Part shown: in pieces, positions 1-11,906 of the stretch | How the letters are laid out: each line of letters starts with the position of its first letter | Position numbering within the stretch: the stretch's first letter is position 1 | NCBI GenBank assembly: GCA_009801085.1 | Contig: VNWV01000003.1 | Coordinates: forward strand, 3,782,001 to 3,846,000 | DNA length: 64,000 nt | Origin: Lasiodiplodia sp. COLG20 | Lineage: Eukaryota > Ascomycota > Dothideomycetes > Botryosphaeriales > Botryosphaeriaceae | Direction of reading: 5' to 3' | Translations under genes and position numbers: made by a program | The notes under the pieces: generated by a model | Databases searched by the model: none | The model's input: only the letters and a program-made list of their open reading frames with translations | What the model was told of the DNA's origin: nothing

Positions 1-8
1 TACAATGC

Positions 9-2073
9 TTACACCGATCCCTCCGCATCCTTATCCGCCTTATCCAGCTTCGCCCTCAACTTCGCAGAACCACCCGCGCTCCTCTTCCTCGTCGTCGTCT
101 GGGTCAGCTGCGCGGTGCCCTTCCGATCCGAAACGACCTTGATCGAGCCAGGCTGCTTCGTGCTGCGAGAGCCGAAGCTCCACTTGCCGCCTCCTTGGTA
201 GACACCGGTGATGGGGCTGTTCGCGAAGCCAGTGCCAGCAGCGGTGCCGAACTGGAGGGTGAGCTTGGGGCCGGCGGGGGTGGTGTTCTGATCCCAGAGG
301 ACGTTTGTGTGGGCGACGACGTTGATGGTGCCGCCCTGCTGCGTCGTCCACGTGTACGTGTCGATGACGACTGTGTCGGCGAGGGTGGCGTCGGTCGTGA
401 TGGTAGCGTTTGCGCTGGCGCTGAGGGCGCTGGCGCCGCTACCTGTCGAGATGGTGCACTTGAAGACGCGCTTGACCTGCGGCGTGGCCGTCGCCTGCGC
501 TGGGGCGGTGAAACTCAGCGAGGCGGCCGTGACCTGCGACGGAGCGAGCGACACGCTGGGTCCATCAACTTGGGTCCAGCTGTAGGTCAGGGTGGATGGA
601 TTGTTGCCCGAGTCGTCCTTGGCGGCCAGCGTGACGAGCGCGCCGGGGATGGTAGTGGCCGGGGTGCCGACATTGACCTTGGGCGTCACGGCGGAAGCTG
701 CAGCCGCCGTGGTGGTGGGCTTGGGGGCGGCGCAGGCGGCGACGCTGGGGGTGGAAGCACCGGGCCAGGGGCTAAGCTGACCGAACTTGAAGTCGTCCTG
801 GAAGATGCCGTTTGCCAGGTTGTTGAAGACATTGAAGTTGAGCGGCGGAGGCTTGATTCCAGGGACGGTAGGCTCGGGAAAGATCCACTCCGTCACTGGC
901 TGCACATACTGTCCGGCGAGGATGCCGTTGGTTGTGTTCTTGATGCCTCCTGCCGTGATGATGCGGTACTCCCTGGTGTACTGGGTGGCTACGGTCGAAT
1001 CCGCACGCCAGGTGAACTTGTTACGGGCGTCACCGGCCTTCAGGCTAGCGCTGCCGACAACTCGGTTGGTCTCTTCGCCAGTGCAGGGGTCGACGTCGAT
1101 GGCGTTAATAGTCACCGCTGCAACCGCGTTGTTGGAGTCGGAAGTGTAGCCGATGAATCTCGTGTCCCCGAATTCGTTGACCGCAGAAACACCCGGGGTT
1201 GAGTCGACTACGCCAATGATGGCATCCTCCATGCGGATGTAGACAGGCTGGCCTTTGCTGCCATCCGTGGTGATCTGAACGTTGGACGCAACGATGGCAT
1301 ACGCGTACACAGTACCACCGACAGTAATTCCAGACCATTCCACGTAGTCACCTGGGATGAAGGGCGCCATGACCAGAGGGTTGGGAGCAGCACTGTAAAT
1401 TGTTAGCCTTTTGATTCCATCCAAATAGACGCCGACTTACAAAGTAGATTGACCGGGGTTGGTAGAGCCAGGCCGGTTGCTGAGCGGGCACAGAGGGTCC
1501 GTCGTGGACCTGGGAATGCACATAGGGAAGCCCGAGAAAGCAGTGATGCTAGGGTTCTCATCATCAGCCGTAAAGGCAGGGTTGTCCGGGTATCCGTTCG
1601 AGTAGACTCCGTTGGGGTCGTTGAGAACAACAGTGGGTCCGCCCACGACTTTGAAAGAATTGCTGCCAGTGTTGACCTTTTCAATGACGCCGGTGCCTGC
1701 GTTCAGCAGAGTCTGTGAAATTTGAATCTGGCCTGCAATCGCAACGCCGTCCACAACGTTGCCTGTGACCGAGACCTCGTAGCCACTCAGCTTGGTGTCG
1801 GTGGCAACATCCTTCCAAGGGATCCATGCCGCAGGGAATTGTACGATCATATTCTTGGGCACTTTAACAGCATAGCCGTTGAGGTTGAGAGTACCACCAG
1901 AATTTGTGTCTGTTGTATCAGCCGAAGCTCTAGCACAGGGTCAGTATGCGATCACCATGATACGGGATAGGAACGTACGCATCCATACGACCATCCAATG
2001 CAAATGATTCGACGGCAGCATAGACCATCGAGGCCCATGAGAGAGAAGCGAGAGACGCGGCAAGAAAACGCAT
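9..2073 (-). CDS. Secreted protein with PKD/Ig-like C-terminal domain, function unknown
   Basis: Three exons (complement 1979..2073, 1441..1929, 9..1392; introns of 49 and 48 nt) join in frame to about 655 aa. The protein starts with a classical signal peptide of about 19 residues ending Val-Tyr-Ala-Ala, so it is predicted to be exported to the wall or medium. The first two thirds are a conserved-looking extracellular region with few cysteines. A Thr/Ala-rich linker follows, then a beta-rich segment near residues 430-520 with a YSWTQVDGPSVSL-type motif typical of PKD/Ig-like domains. The last 30 residues are Lys/Arg/Ala-rich. The start was chosen because exon 1 supplies the only Met followed by a signal peptide, and splicing removes the stops. 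I do not recognise a catalytic domain. It could be a wall adhesin or matrix protein; that is inference. The stop codon lies 8 bases from the window edge. Confidence 0.75.
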
Positions 2074-4409
2074 GGTGACTAGCTTAATCGTCTCAAATCA
2101 CAAAAAGAGAGTGGTGGTGAGGCTTGTTGGATCAGATCATTTCGAGCTTTCATGCTGGATGCTTTATACATCTGCGCACCGGCAGAGCAGCCGCAGCCAT
2201 TTCTCGCTTGTACGGGACTGCGGGAATCCAGATGGGTTCGAGAGACGCCACGTCAATACCTGGTACGCATAAGCCGGATGTATGCAACTTCGGGAGCGGG
2301 CACTAGCCTACCGGTAAATTCCACACCCCGACCTGCAAATATTAGCTTGAAAAGGTAAACGCGCCACCTTAGAATACCCAGAAGTGGTATAGTACAACCT
2401 TCACGTGAATTCGAGTAGCCATCGCGCTGTCCGTGGAAAGGAGTATGATGCAGGCCAGGACGCAAGTATCGCGGGCCCAAAGGGTTTGGACAAAGGGTTG
2501 ATCCTATGAATGGGGTCAAGGGCGCTGTCAGGCCATCCATCAAAAATAGAATCGTATGCTCGTGGATCAGCCTGCAAATGTCAGGTCACTTTGTCGACTT
2601 TTCTCCGCACGAACGGCGCCGGCATCCTTGGGCGAGAAAACGCCATAGCATCAGGCATCTACACTCGTGGCGGGCTAGAATCAGGTTAGAGCTGACGGTG
2701 AGAGACTTCAGCCCGCAGCCACAGTGGCTAGACCATAGGAAGAGCCAAGGTGCAAAGGCGAGGCCGTTGTTAGCGGGTTACGACATGGACCCTGTTCCTG
2801 AGAGATTCAGCACGGGGAGATCCGAATGTCCTTCCGGGGTTCCAGCCAGGTCGAAGACCCGAGAGGGAATGTGGCGTTGGGTAGCTTAGCGAGCTAAGCT
2901 CACTAAACAATCAGAAACCTTAATCTTTGGTAGGCCAACGCAGGCGTTACAGAAAGAAGGCGCCACCTCGTGGTTGGTTCATCAACGACACCGTTGGCAC
3001 TACCTTGACTCTGGGATGCTATAACCAGGCACACCTGTTGCTGATGTCGACACTGATCCAGAGAGGACCGTCTTCTAGAGCGCCTGGTAGTTCAGGAACC
3101 CGTGCCATGGCTAGCGTACCTGGGAATTCTCCGAGATCTGGATCTACGCCCAAGCTTATCCAAGGGAAGCGCGATTTGCGGGAAGTGGGTCTGGTGACAG
3201 CTGGTCGAGGACTGCGGGGACTCCGCGCTTTGCCAAGGAGCAGCGGGCGAGGGGAATACGGGGTGGAAAGAAGGTTGGTGAGCTGATCCTCCAGTGGGAT
3301 CCCGAGAGGTGGAGGCTTGGCGGAGGGCGGCACTGAGCCAAACGACACATCTCGTGCCTTGTGCGGCTGAAGCTCAGCCCAGGTTTCCAATACAGCCGCA
3401 AGCCATGCGACAAATACGGGTAGCTGGAGGGCGCTAGCTCAGAATGGCGCTGGAGCTGACCTGTCAGCGCTGTCGGAATCGCGCCTCTTCTTCGACCACG
3501 TGTGGGGCCCTGCCACCCGTGCGACAACGCGGCATTGCTGCGGCATCCAGAAATAGAGCGGTGAAGTAGGCTTGCATGGTCAGACGCTTGGATGGCTGGT
3601 ATCGATGCTTGACGAGAAAGAGTGATAGAGTGTGTGTTGTCCAGCTGTGCGGGGTCGTCGGTCTTGGCTGCAAAAACTACCCGGCGAACGCGCCCTATGA
3701 AGTTAGCCAAACACTTCAACACCATCCACGCTCCCGTCTTGCGTCTTCGCCAGAAGGGCCATGCATGAAGACCTATCAATAGTCCGCACCACAAGCAAGT
3801 CTTTCTGTCATTCCCGCTGCTTCCAATTTGGAATTAGCAGCCTCACCTCACATCCACTTCGGCCATTCGAGCCCTCCATTGGAATTCAAAGCTGTTACAA
3901 CATTTTCATCCTACAAACCTTCCCAGGTAAATCGGATTCGTGGAAAAGTGTTAGTAGTCGAAGACACGATGGTTTAAAAACGCGCTCAGGTGCTAGCACT
4001 CAGCTTGCTACCATCGTACAGATCTGCCTGCATCAATAGACAGTGTTATGATCCAAACCACAACGTGGAAAAGTCGGAAGATTAACCAATGCGTTTATTT
4101 CGTATACTCATGATTGAAAACTAAGAAATGCTCGAAAGACAAAGACGTGCACCAACCAACTATGGAAGTATGCATTTTCGCTACTAGTCGGGAGGAGAGA
4201 AAAGGTAAAGCAATAAAGAAAGGGTATTACCAGAGAAGCCGCTGCCGCACCCCAAGGCCAGAAGCCAATAAATCCTCCACATTAAGGTTCCGGCTCAAAA
4301 TTGCATATTACGCGCTCGATTTTGGTATCACTGAATAGCTGCTGAACAGTGACAAAGAAATTAAGGCAAGGAACGTAACCGCCTGGGGTATCATCCATCT
4401 AGGATGTCA
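2074..4409. other. Intergenic, 2.3 kb
   Basis: This holds the upstream region of the secreted-protein gene at its left side and the 3' flank of the HAM1-like gene at its right. Open frames of up to about 210 codons exist, but none shows a recognisable motif or good splice signals. I see no repeat or RNA gene. Confidence 0.5.
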
Positions 4410-7251
4410 TTACACGCTGCCCTGGAGAACAGGGTTGCCAGAGCCAAGACTGGTGTGCTGGCCGTTAATGCCCGTCCTCAAACCATCAGCACCTTCGGTC
4501 GTACCGTTGAAGGCTTGGTTAACCTCCTTCTGGAAGTGCTGGGTCTGGAAGTTGGGGTTACCGTTGGCATAACCGGTGGAGCCGGCATTGTCAACGGCGG
4601 TGCGGTGGGGCTTGCGAGTGACAGCAGAGATCTTGGGAAGGTTCGAGGTCTCCTTGGCCGAGCCAATCGAGAAGACAGGGCTCTCCCACTTTTCACCCTG
4701 CTTGGCAAGGTCCTTGAACTCAGTGGCCTTGGAGCTGATGCCACCAGTAAGAGTGACGTCCTTGAAGATGCTGTCGTGCTGGGTAACAGCAACGTTGACC
4801 TTCTTGTCAGCAACAGCTTCCTTGGCCTTCTCCTTCTTCTGGTTCATCTCCATGAGCTTCTTCTGCGTAGCAGCCGCGTAGCGCTGGTAGAGGTTCTGGG
4901 CGTTCTCCGGATCGGGATTCTTCTTCAGCTCGGCCTTGGCCCTTTCCGCCTCCTCGTGAATATCATAGAGGAAGGCATCAGCCTTGATGAAGCTATCCTT
5001 GATCTGCTTCTCCAGAACCTTCTGGAGAACAGGGCGGATGACCTTGATAAGGAGAGGCTTGACAAGGCCGAACAGCAGCTTGTGGTTGGACTTCTTGAGC
5101 TTGATGCTGAAGTTCTTGACATCAACATCAACCTTCGAGACCTTGAAGAAGTGCTGGCCGTCGGCCTTGTCGGCTGTCTCGGCAGCAATCTTGAAGCTCA
5201 GACCATCGCCGCCCAGGAAGATATCAGCAACACCCTTGTCCTTGAGCGAGGGGAAGCCCTTCTTCCTGTTGACGTAGTAGCTGACATCGCGGAGGTCCAT
5301 CTGGACGCCGGACACTGAGATCATCACCTTGTTCTTGTTCTTGTTGGTGATCTTCTTGCGGCCCCAGCGCCAGTGGTTGTCACTGGCGAACTCGAGGACA
5401 TTGGGGGCCAAGTTGTCTCCCTCGATGACAAGGTTCTCGACAATGGCATCCATCTCCGGATCAGTGTACTCGATGCGAGGAATAGGGACGTACCGCACAT
5501 TCTCGAAGAATGCCGGGACGATGACCTCGGAGAGATCCTTGAGGAGGTGGGGCTTGAAGGAAGCCGCGCCGGTTTCGTCCTGGCCAAGGTCCAAGAAGAG
5601 CTTGTTCAACGCATTGCCGAAAGCCTTGTTTTGAGGATCGGCGTCGAACTGCTGACCAATGAACTTGAACTCGTCAATAATGCGGTCAGTGTGAGTCCTG
5701 TAGCGCTCGCGAAGGAGGAAGCGGCCTTGGTCATAGAGGCGGTTCCACTCCTCGTTGGCAACCGGCTGCATAATGAAGCCTTGCTCCTTGAGGCACCTGC
5801 GGATGTACGTATCCAAGTTCTTGAACCAGTTCTTCAGATCAGGGTCGCGATCAGCATCCTTGTAGATCTGGTTGATCGAGTCGAAGAGGTCATCCAGGGA
5901 AGTGCTGTTGGCGAAGCGCTCAAGGAGGGTCTTGAAATTTGTCAGCGCGGCTTCGACATGTTGGGTCTTCAGTAATCCTATGTACACACCTTGAGGTCAG
6001 TCTCGGCTCCTTGCAAAGCGTCATCTTTGTGGGCACCTTTCACGGCCCCGGAACCTTGGCCAGCGAGGTTCCTAGAGTGGCCAGTGTATTCCTCCGCCAA
6101 GCGAAGAAGGGTCTCAATGGCGCGCATGTCTAGATAATATTAGCCAAGCGCATTCATGGGAGATATGTATTATACACTCACAATCTTGGTGGCCCTGGAC
6201 CTCAACAACCATCTTCTTGAGGCGCCAGATGGTCTGCTCACGACGCTCCTTAGGCATCTTCTCCCGGAGGTAGTTCTGGGTGCGCTCGCGGTACTGGCGG
6301 GCCTGATCCTGCTTCTCCTCGGGGATGTTCTCATCGAGCCTTTGCTTCGCGTCAACAAGCCCAGCGCTGGCACCAGCCTCAGCACCCTCGGCCTGAGCAA
6401 TCTGAGCACTGCTGTCGAGGGTCTTCTGGGCCTGCTTCTTGCCGAAAAGCTTGTTCTTGTTGTACTTCTCTTGGTACTCGGCCTTCATACCCTTGAAGTC
6501 GGGGGTCTCGTGCCAAGTGTTGTCGGCAGCAGGGTCATCCAGCTGTGCGAGCTGATCCTCAGTGGGGTTCACCCTGTTCGCGGTCTTCGTAGCGGCATCG
6601 CCAACCATGTCCCTAAGAATGATTTGGGCATCCTTGACTGGAGAAGACGTCAGTGACTGGGGTTTGAGCACGGCATTGATCACGTACGCAGCTTCCGGAA
6701 CTGGCCGTTGGAGATGATGAGGGTTCCAAGAGTCCTCAGGCCTTCGAGAGCCTCGTTGCCGTGCTGCCTCGCGGTGTCCTTGTCGATGGGAGCGTTGGGG
6801 GCCTTCGCATCACCACCGTGGATCTGCTGGGTCTGCCAGATAAAGTCTTGGAGCAGGTTGCCGTCGTTCTTGGTGAGGACAAGGAGCTTGGCGGCTTCAA
6901 TAATATCTCTCAGATCACCGACGAGCTTCTGGCCATCGGCAGACAGCTTCTTAGAGGGCGAGGCGAGCGGCTTTGATGCCAGTGCGCTGTTGAGCGCGAC
7001 ATCGATCTGCTTGTTCTACGGAGAGGGTCAGAAAGGCAGGAATGCGGCATTGGCGCAACCAGGAAAACTTACGGAAGGGACCTTGCCGTTGGTAAAGGCT
7101 AGAGCGCGTGTTAGCAGAGTGGCTTGAAAGAGAGTGAGGCGTGCGCGGAGCAAAACTAACCAGAGTAGATGCCGTACAGCTGTAGCTTGTTGTTGACATC
7201 CCTCTCCTTGACCTGCGTATCGGTAGGGCGGTTGACTGCCTTGGACGCCAT
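4410..7251 (-). CDS. HAM1-like protein (HAM1_N/HAM1_C domains), putative BPI-like lipid binder
   Basis: Six exons (complement 7161..7251, 7073..7098, 6688..7015, 6182..6637, 5990..6129, 4410..5930) join in frame to about 853 aa. Introns are 50-62 nt with good donors; the last carries a textbook CTGAC branch before TTTCAAG. The sequence matches the fungal family described by Pfam as HAM1-like N-terminal (former DUF5923) and HAM1-like C-terminal (former DUF4449), which is related to the bactericidal permeability-increasing alpha/beta fold. The C-terminal module contains a charged helix (DIHEEAERAKAELKK) and the block VTQHDSIFKDVTLTGG. A lipid-binding or membrane-contact role is inferred from the fold only. 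There is no signal peptide, so it is probably cytosolic. One exon is only 26 nt. The ATG is the first in frame and follows a pyrimidine-poor leader. The assignment to the family is firm, the function is not. Confidence 0.85.
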
Positions 7252-8542
7252 GGTGTATTATTCAATCGTAGCGATGGGCGTGGAGAATCGTGGCGGGCGG
7301 GCAATGGGTATCTCAGGTGGGGGTATCTTAAAATGCAAAGGAAACTGATGGTATGGCAAAAGAGAAGAGCAAGAACTGGGCGGGTGAAGGGGTATTAATT
7401 TGCAAGCTCCCCGTCGTGTGCGACCTGCATGATGTGGCTGACCCGCGACGTCATAGGTTCGCAATTTCCCAGCGACGCAGGCCTGCCCTGGTGCGATCGC
7501 ACCCCTTCCCTCGTCCAGGCAAAGGCTGGCGTGAGCCTATAGCCGAAACAGCTGGTGCTGCCGCTTTCGGGCAGCGGCCAGCCCTCGATCTTTCCGTATC
7601 AAAGAGCAGTGCACGCTGTCTACCACGCCGATCATCACACGCTTTCCCCAGACAGGCCCCGCTCCTCGCTAACGTCATGGCTACGCTCCACTATCAGCAG
7701 CTTCTCACGGGTCCCCGCCTGCGCCAACCGCTGCTGCTGTCGAGGTTGCCATATCCGCGCATGCAGCCGCGTCTTGCTCTGGCCTGTCCCGCCGCCAGCG
7801 GAATCCCGCAGTTTCTCACCGTAGAACACTCCTACTCGTCGCGGCGAGGCACATTGGAGATGCACACGACTCGCACAGGCCCCGGCGGCGATCTCGCGCG
7901 CACCCTTGTCCAGCGGTGCCGTCTGCCGTCGAATTGGACGCGCTAGTCGTCGACCGGGGACCGTCCGTGCTGCTGCCGCCATCCAAGATTCTCCCAGGAT
8001 GACGCCAACAATTCTCTGGACAAGCAACCCAAACAAGTCGTACGCGTGTTCCTCCGGCATTCGGCATCTGCCAGTCGGCTTGGCAGCACGAGTGCGCACG
8101 AGCTGAAGCAAATATTCATCTGCGCGTCTGGAGAAGGCAGATTGTAATAGACGCGACGAGCACCGCAGGATAGTCAGGGGCCACACTGTACCGCGCCACG
8201 GTTCCAGTTCTGGTTCCAGTCCCAGGCCCGCGTTGACATCGCGACGGTGGCTGGCCCACGTGTGGCCGCGCGTGTCATACCAGCCTCATGCCTGCAGACC
8301 CGCAAAACAAAGCTCACCACCTTCGCTCGGGCGACGGTACGAATATCATGAAACGCCATGTCCCGAACCGTGAACGACTCGGTCAGAGGACCCTGAATTA
8401 TTTACTGACAGAGCACCCGCCCAACTTCATGCCATGCGCTTCTGCGACGTTTTTTTGGTGGCACCGATTTCAAGCCTACGCAATCTTGACGCCACATGTT
8501 TTTGCCTGTGGATTCTTTCATTACCCCTGCCCAACGGTCAGT
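7252..8542. other. Intergenic, 1.3 kb
   Basis: This is the upstream region of the HAM1-like gene and the 3' flank of the possible orphan gene at 8543-9213. Open frames of up to 197 codons (7353-7946 plus, 7635-8186 minus) overlap each other on both strands in a GC-rich stretch and show no domain; I read them as chance frames. Confidence 0.45.
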
Positions 8543-9213
8543 CTAGACGTGGCCCACGAGGCCCCTCGTGGATTGCGACATGTAATAGATACCCGGCCAC
8601 GTGCTGGGGAGAAATAGCTGGTGTGCATCTGTTTGTAGGTTAGCAGCATGCAGGTCAACATCATACCTGGATCTGCATTGTCGAGGAAAGAGCCGCTCCA
8701 CCAGTAGTATGACGAGGCAATGATGTCTGTGGTAGTTCTTAGGATTAACATGATCGCGAATTTCCAATCTTGTCCATCTGATGTTTCAACTCACAATCAC
8801 CTTCTGCACGAAATTTGTACACGAAAATCCAAAGCTCCCTAACAAGTGCCCTACATTCCTCAGCATGGGGTTTTCCATCTACCTGCCACCCTGCTACAAT
8901 AGATCTGCATCTACGGAAAATAGTCGATTCACTTTCGTCACCACGATCGTCCCAATTACCCTGAGCTTCAGCTGTCCAAGGTTCATTAGTGGACCCACAG
9001 CCACGGGATTTCAAGCAGATCCACCGATCTTGCCAATCGGCATTGCGATCATCCACGCCCCTAAGCCACGCCGTCTGCCGACTGTCATCTAGAACGGAAA
9101 GCACGGTCCGGCCGCAAAGTCGACGGCGCCACAGGCTTGCTACTTATGGCTGTGTCTGCGATCCACCTACGTCACCAGCCTACACCTCTTCGAACCGTCC
9201 TTATCAACCACAT
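8543..9213 (-). CDS. Possible orphan gene, small Trp-rich protein
   Basis: Four exons can be proposed (complement 9186..9213, 8795..9139, 8667..8726, 8543..8628), giving a frame-consistent product of about 172 aa. The central exon is clearly protein-like, rich in Trp, Cys and acidic residues (for example DWQDRWICLKS and ECRALVRELWIFVYKF). It ends at a GTGAGT donor. The next exon continues as YIIASSYYWWSGSFLDNADP, and a 38-nt intron with GCTAAC branch and CAG acceptor leads to the last exon ending in GLVGHV and a stop. I recognise no family. The 5' end is the weakest part: the proposed first exon has 9 full codons and a GTGTAG donor, and other upstream exons are possible. It may be a lineage-specific gene or the remnant of a longer one. 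Confidence 0.38.
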
Positions 9214-9878
9214 CTTCCTTCGCACCCTCTCTGGAGATGGGGCGTTAGAACTCGTGCTGGGCTATGACGTTATCAATGTTGAGCCTTCGAAAGCTTTGTA
9301 AGCGATCGCTCTACATACACTAAGGTTTACCCTGAATCTGCCATTGCCCAATAAAACTTTCGTTCTATTCTCCATCTCTCAGCCAAATCTCAACAAAACC
9401 CCTCGCCATTCTTTCTGGAGTTGAGCTTCACCTACGGCAAGACAACCGTCAACCGAATCCCTTTTCTCAACAGAAAACCTAGGCCACGGGTCAATACTTA
9501 ATATTACAATCCAGTGCTTCCAAATTGAGGTTATGAAGCCATTCAGATTTCTCGTCTACACTTCTTTCGCTCTTGCACCAAGCCCAGAAAGAACGACGAG
9601 AAGCTACATATATGAATTTGCATAACAAACAACAATCCCGACAGAATATCTGGATCTAATGACCAAAACACCTAGTTGCCCTAAATTTCATTCCTGAACC
9701 CCTGTGTCGCATTATACATATCCCATTAAACACCCGGCCCCACCACATCCCTCAAACCTCACAACTATCCACAAAGAAGAAAAGCTGGCCTTAACCCCAC
9801 TTGCTTTCTATACACCCTTTAAACTTTTTTTTATCCCACAGCCATCACCATTGCATATCTATGCTGTCGACCCACCAC
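9214..9878. other. Intergenic, about 0.7 kb, AT-richer
   Basis: This lies between the possible orphan gene and the 3' end of the fluoride exporter, and so should hold the promoter of the first and the 3' UTR of the second. It is AC-rich and AT-rich relative to the coding sequence. An AATAAA hexamer is present on the plus strand near 9350. No gene is seen. Confidence 0.4.
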
Positions 9879-11906
9879 TCACGACCACCTCGTCGTCGCG
9901 CACGCCACCGCATCAAACCCAATCGTCCACCTCACGCTCCCCATAACCACGACCAGCAGCGCCAGTCCCACCACAACACTCGTCAAACCGTAAAAATACG
10001 CATGCCTCAGCCTACCGAGGCTCGTCAGCTCCGCGATCCACGTCGACACCGTCGTCAAGCAGCCGCAGAAGCCGTCCATCACGCCCTCCAGCACCTGGCA
10101 CCCCAGGCTGCCGCCGCCCACCATGCTCGCGGCGCGGCTGCTGTAGCTGTCCAGCGGCACGTGCTGCAGGTCGAACGCCATGCCCAGCACGGCGGTGCCG
10201 AAGATGTTGACGGCGAAGGTGCCGAGCGGGAAGGACGGGATGAGGCCGTTGAGCTTGATGCTGGCGTAAAAGCGCAGCAGGCAGCCCAGCGGCGCGAAGA
10301 CGCACGCGAACAGCGCCTGGCCGCGCCACGTCTCGTCGGCCCAGCTAGATGAAGAGGATGCCTGCGGGCCCTACGGACGGTCGGGCGGCCAGATGGTCAT
10401 GAAGATAGCCCCGAGCCAGCCGAGCCAGGCGATTGCGGCGACGGCGCGGTCGAGGAAGCGGCGGGTGAAGCGGAAGGGCAGAGTGGGCGTGACCGGCTCA
10501 AGGGCGAGGGCCAAGTGGGCGCCGAAGGTGTAGGCCGAGAGGCAGAGGCCGACGGTAGTGGCAATGACGGCGATGATGGCCATGAAGCTGTAGCCGCCAT
10601 TGCGTGATACAGTCGTGCCGTAGCCGGGACGCGTAGCTCCAGAAGGGTAAGGGTGGTTGAATGGCGTTGGGAGATCGTTTGAAAGTGCGAGGAAAATGTC
10701 ACGCATGAACGAAGAGAAAGAAGTAAAAGAGCCACAGAAGCCTGTCGCAAGGCCGATGTACAGCGGGATGGTTTTCTTCACTCTCCCGTGAGCGAACTTC
10801 GCTTCGCTCAACAGCTTCGCCATCTCTTCGTCGCCTCCGCGAGACTTGGTGGCGGGAAAGAACGCGGGGGTTCCCCATTCTTCACGGAACAGGTTACGAT
10901 CTTCAGCAAGAAACCCCATTATTAGCGTGCCACCAACGTTAGCCCAAAGTTCACTAAAGATGACCGGGGCTCCAGGATAAAAGGTAAGCCACTGGACACC
11001 AAGACGAGCGAGAGTTCCTAGGATGGCGAAGAAAATGAGATACGAGATCGTATACAGCTGCGTCGCAAATCTCGACGCGCGCTTTGGCGGTTGTACCGCA
11101 GTTGATGTTGTAGTTGGCCTAGGATTCTTTCCGCTTGAGCTTGATCCGTAGGAACCAGTATGGCTCTCTTTTCTACGTCGACTCGCTCTACTGGATCGTG
11201 ATTTCGGTGTTCTATCTCGACTGCGAGGTACGACTGGAGGCAAGGCGCTCAGCTCGGACAGATCCTGTTCATGTTCGAAGGCGTCGTCGCCATTGTTGCG
11301 TGTGCTACTGGGTTGTCCGAACTGTTCTTCGAGAGATGCGGATTGCCATATTCTCCGCTGCCTGCCTCCGCTAACCACTGGAGATGGCGCTGCTGCATCA
11401 TTCAGATTGTCATATTCAGCGGGCAGCGCGTACTCGTCCACGTAAGAACGTTTAGGTGTTTTCGGAGGCTTCTCTGGAGTCGTCTGGTGAGACTGGCGTG
11501 AATTCTTGCTGCGAGGAGATTTATCGCCGATATTGCTGCGATGTCTGCTCTGCTTGCTGTGTTCGCTGATCTGGGTGACATCGCTAGTGCCTCGATAGTG
11601 TTTGCTCCGCTGAGTCGTGTCGCTCGCGTCACGGCGGTGCTTCATGCGACGTGTGTCAGCATCGGAACCAGCGTCGCGGCGTGCAGCGGCAGCCTGCAGC
11701 GGCGTCACGGTCAAGCTGCTGTGAGCCGTACCAACCACCCCAGCGTCAGCAGCCGACACGTTACGGTCCCGATTGTCGGTTCCCAAGGGCGAATTGGGGC
11801 GCGACTGCGAATGCGACGAGCGCAATGATGCGCGCTGCTCGTCAAAATAGCTGCTCCTTCTCCTGTGCGGACCGCGCGCGATGGCAGCCGCGCTCGACTC
11901 TTCCAT
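9879..11906 (-). CDS. FEX1: Two-domain fluoride exporter (CrcB/Fluc/FEX family), interrupted by an in-frame TAG
   Basis: Complement 10375..11906 plus 9879..10344 joins to about 665 aa. Fungal FEX proteins are plasma-membrane fluoride channels made of two fused CrcB domains. Residues 1-275 are a Ser/Arg-rich disordered extension. Domain 1 follows at about 276-505, with FCGSFTSFSSFMRD as its Fluc signature. Domain 2 occupies the last 150 residues, with FCGCLTTVSTWIAE; its Phe-box phenylalanine is replaced by Val. Between the halves lies an in-frame TAG at 10371-10373. It can be removed only by a 30-nt candidate intron (10345-10374; donor GTAGGG, acceptor CTAG, no branch site), which keeps frame and yields WPPDRP-WADETWRG. 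Without splicing the N-terminal product is about 511 aa. I chose the ATG at 11906 (MEESSAAA) over one 22 codons upstream. It is divergent from the uracil phosphoribosyltransferase gene. Family assignment is firm; intactness is uncertain. Confidence 0.82.

Noticed and set aside
7635..8186. 183-codon minus-strand frame
   Set aside because: It overlaps similarly long frames on the plus strand and shows no domain, signal peptide or splice signals.
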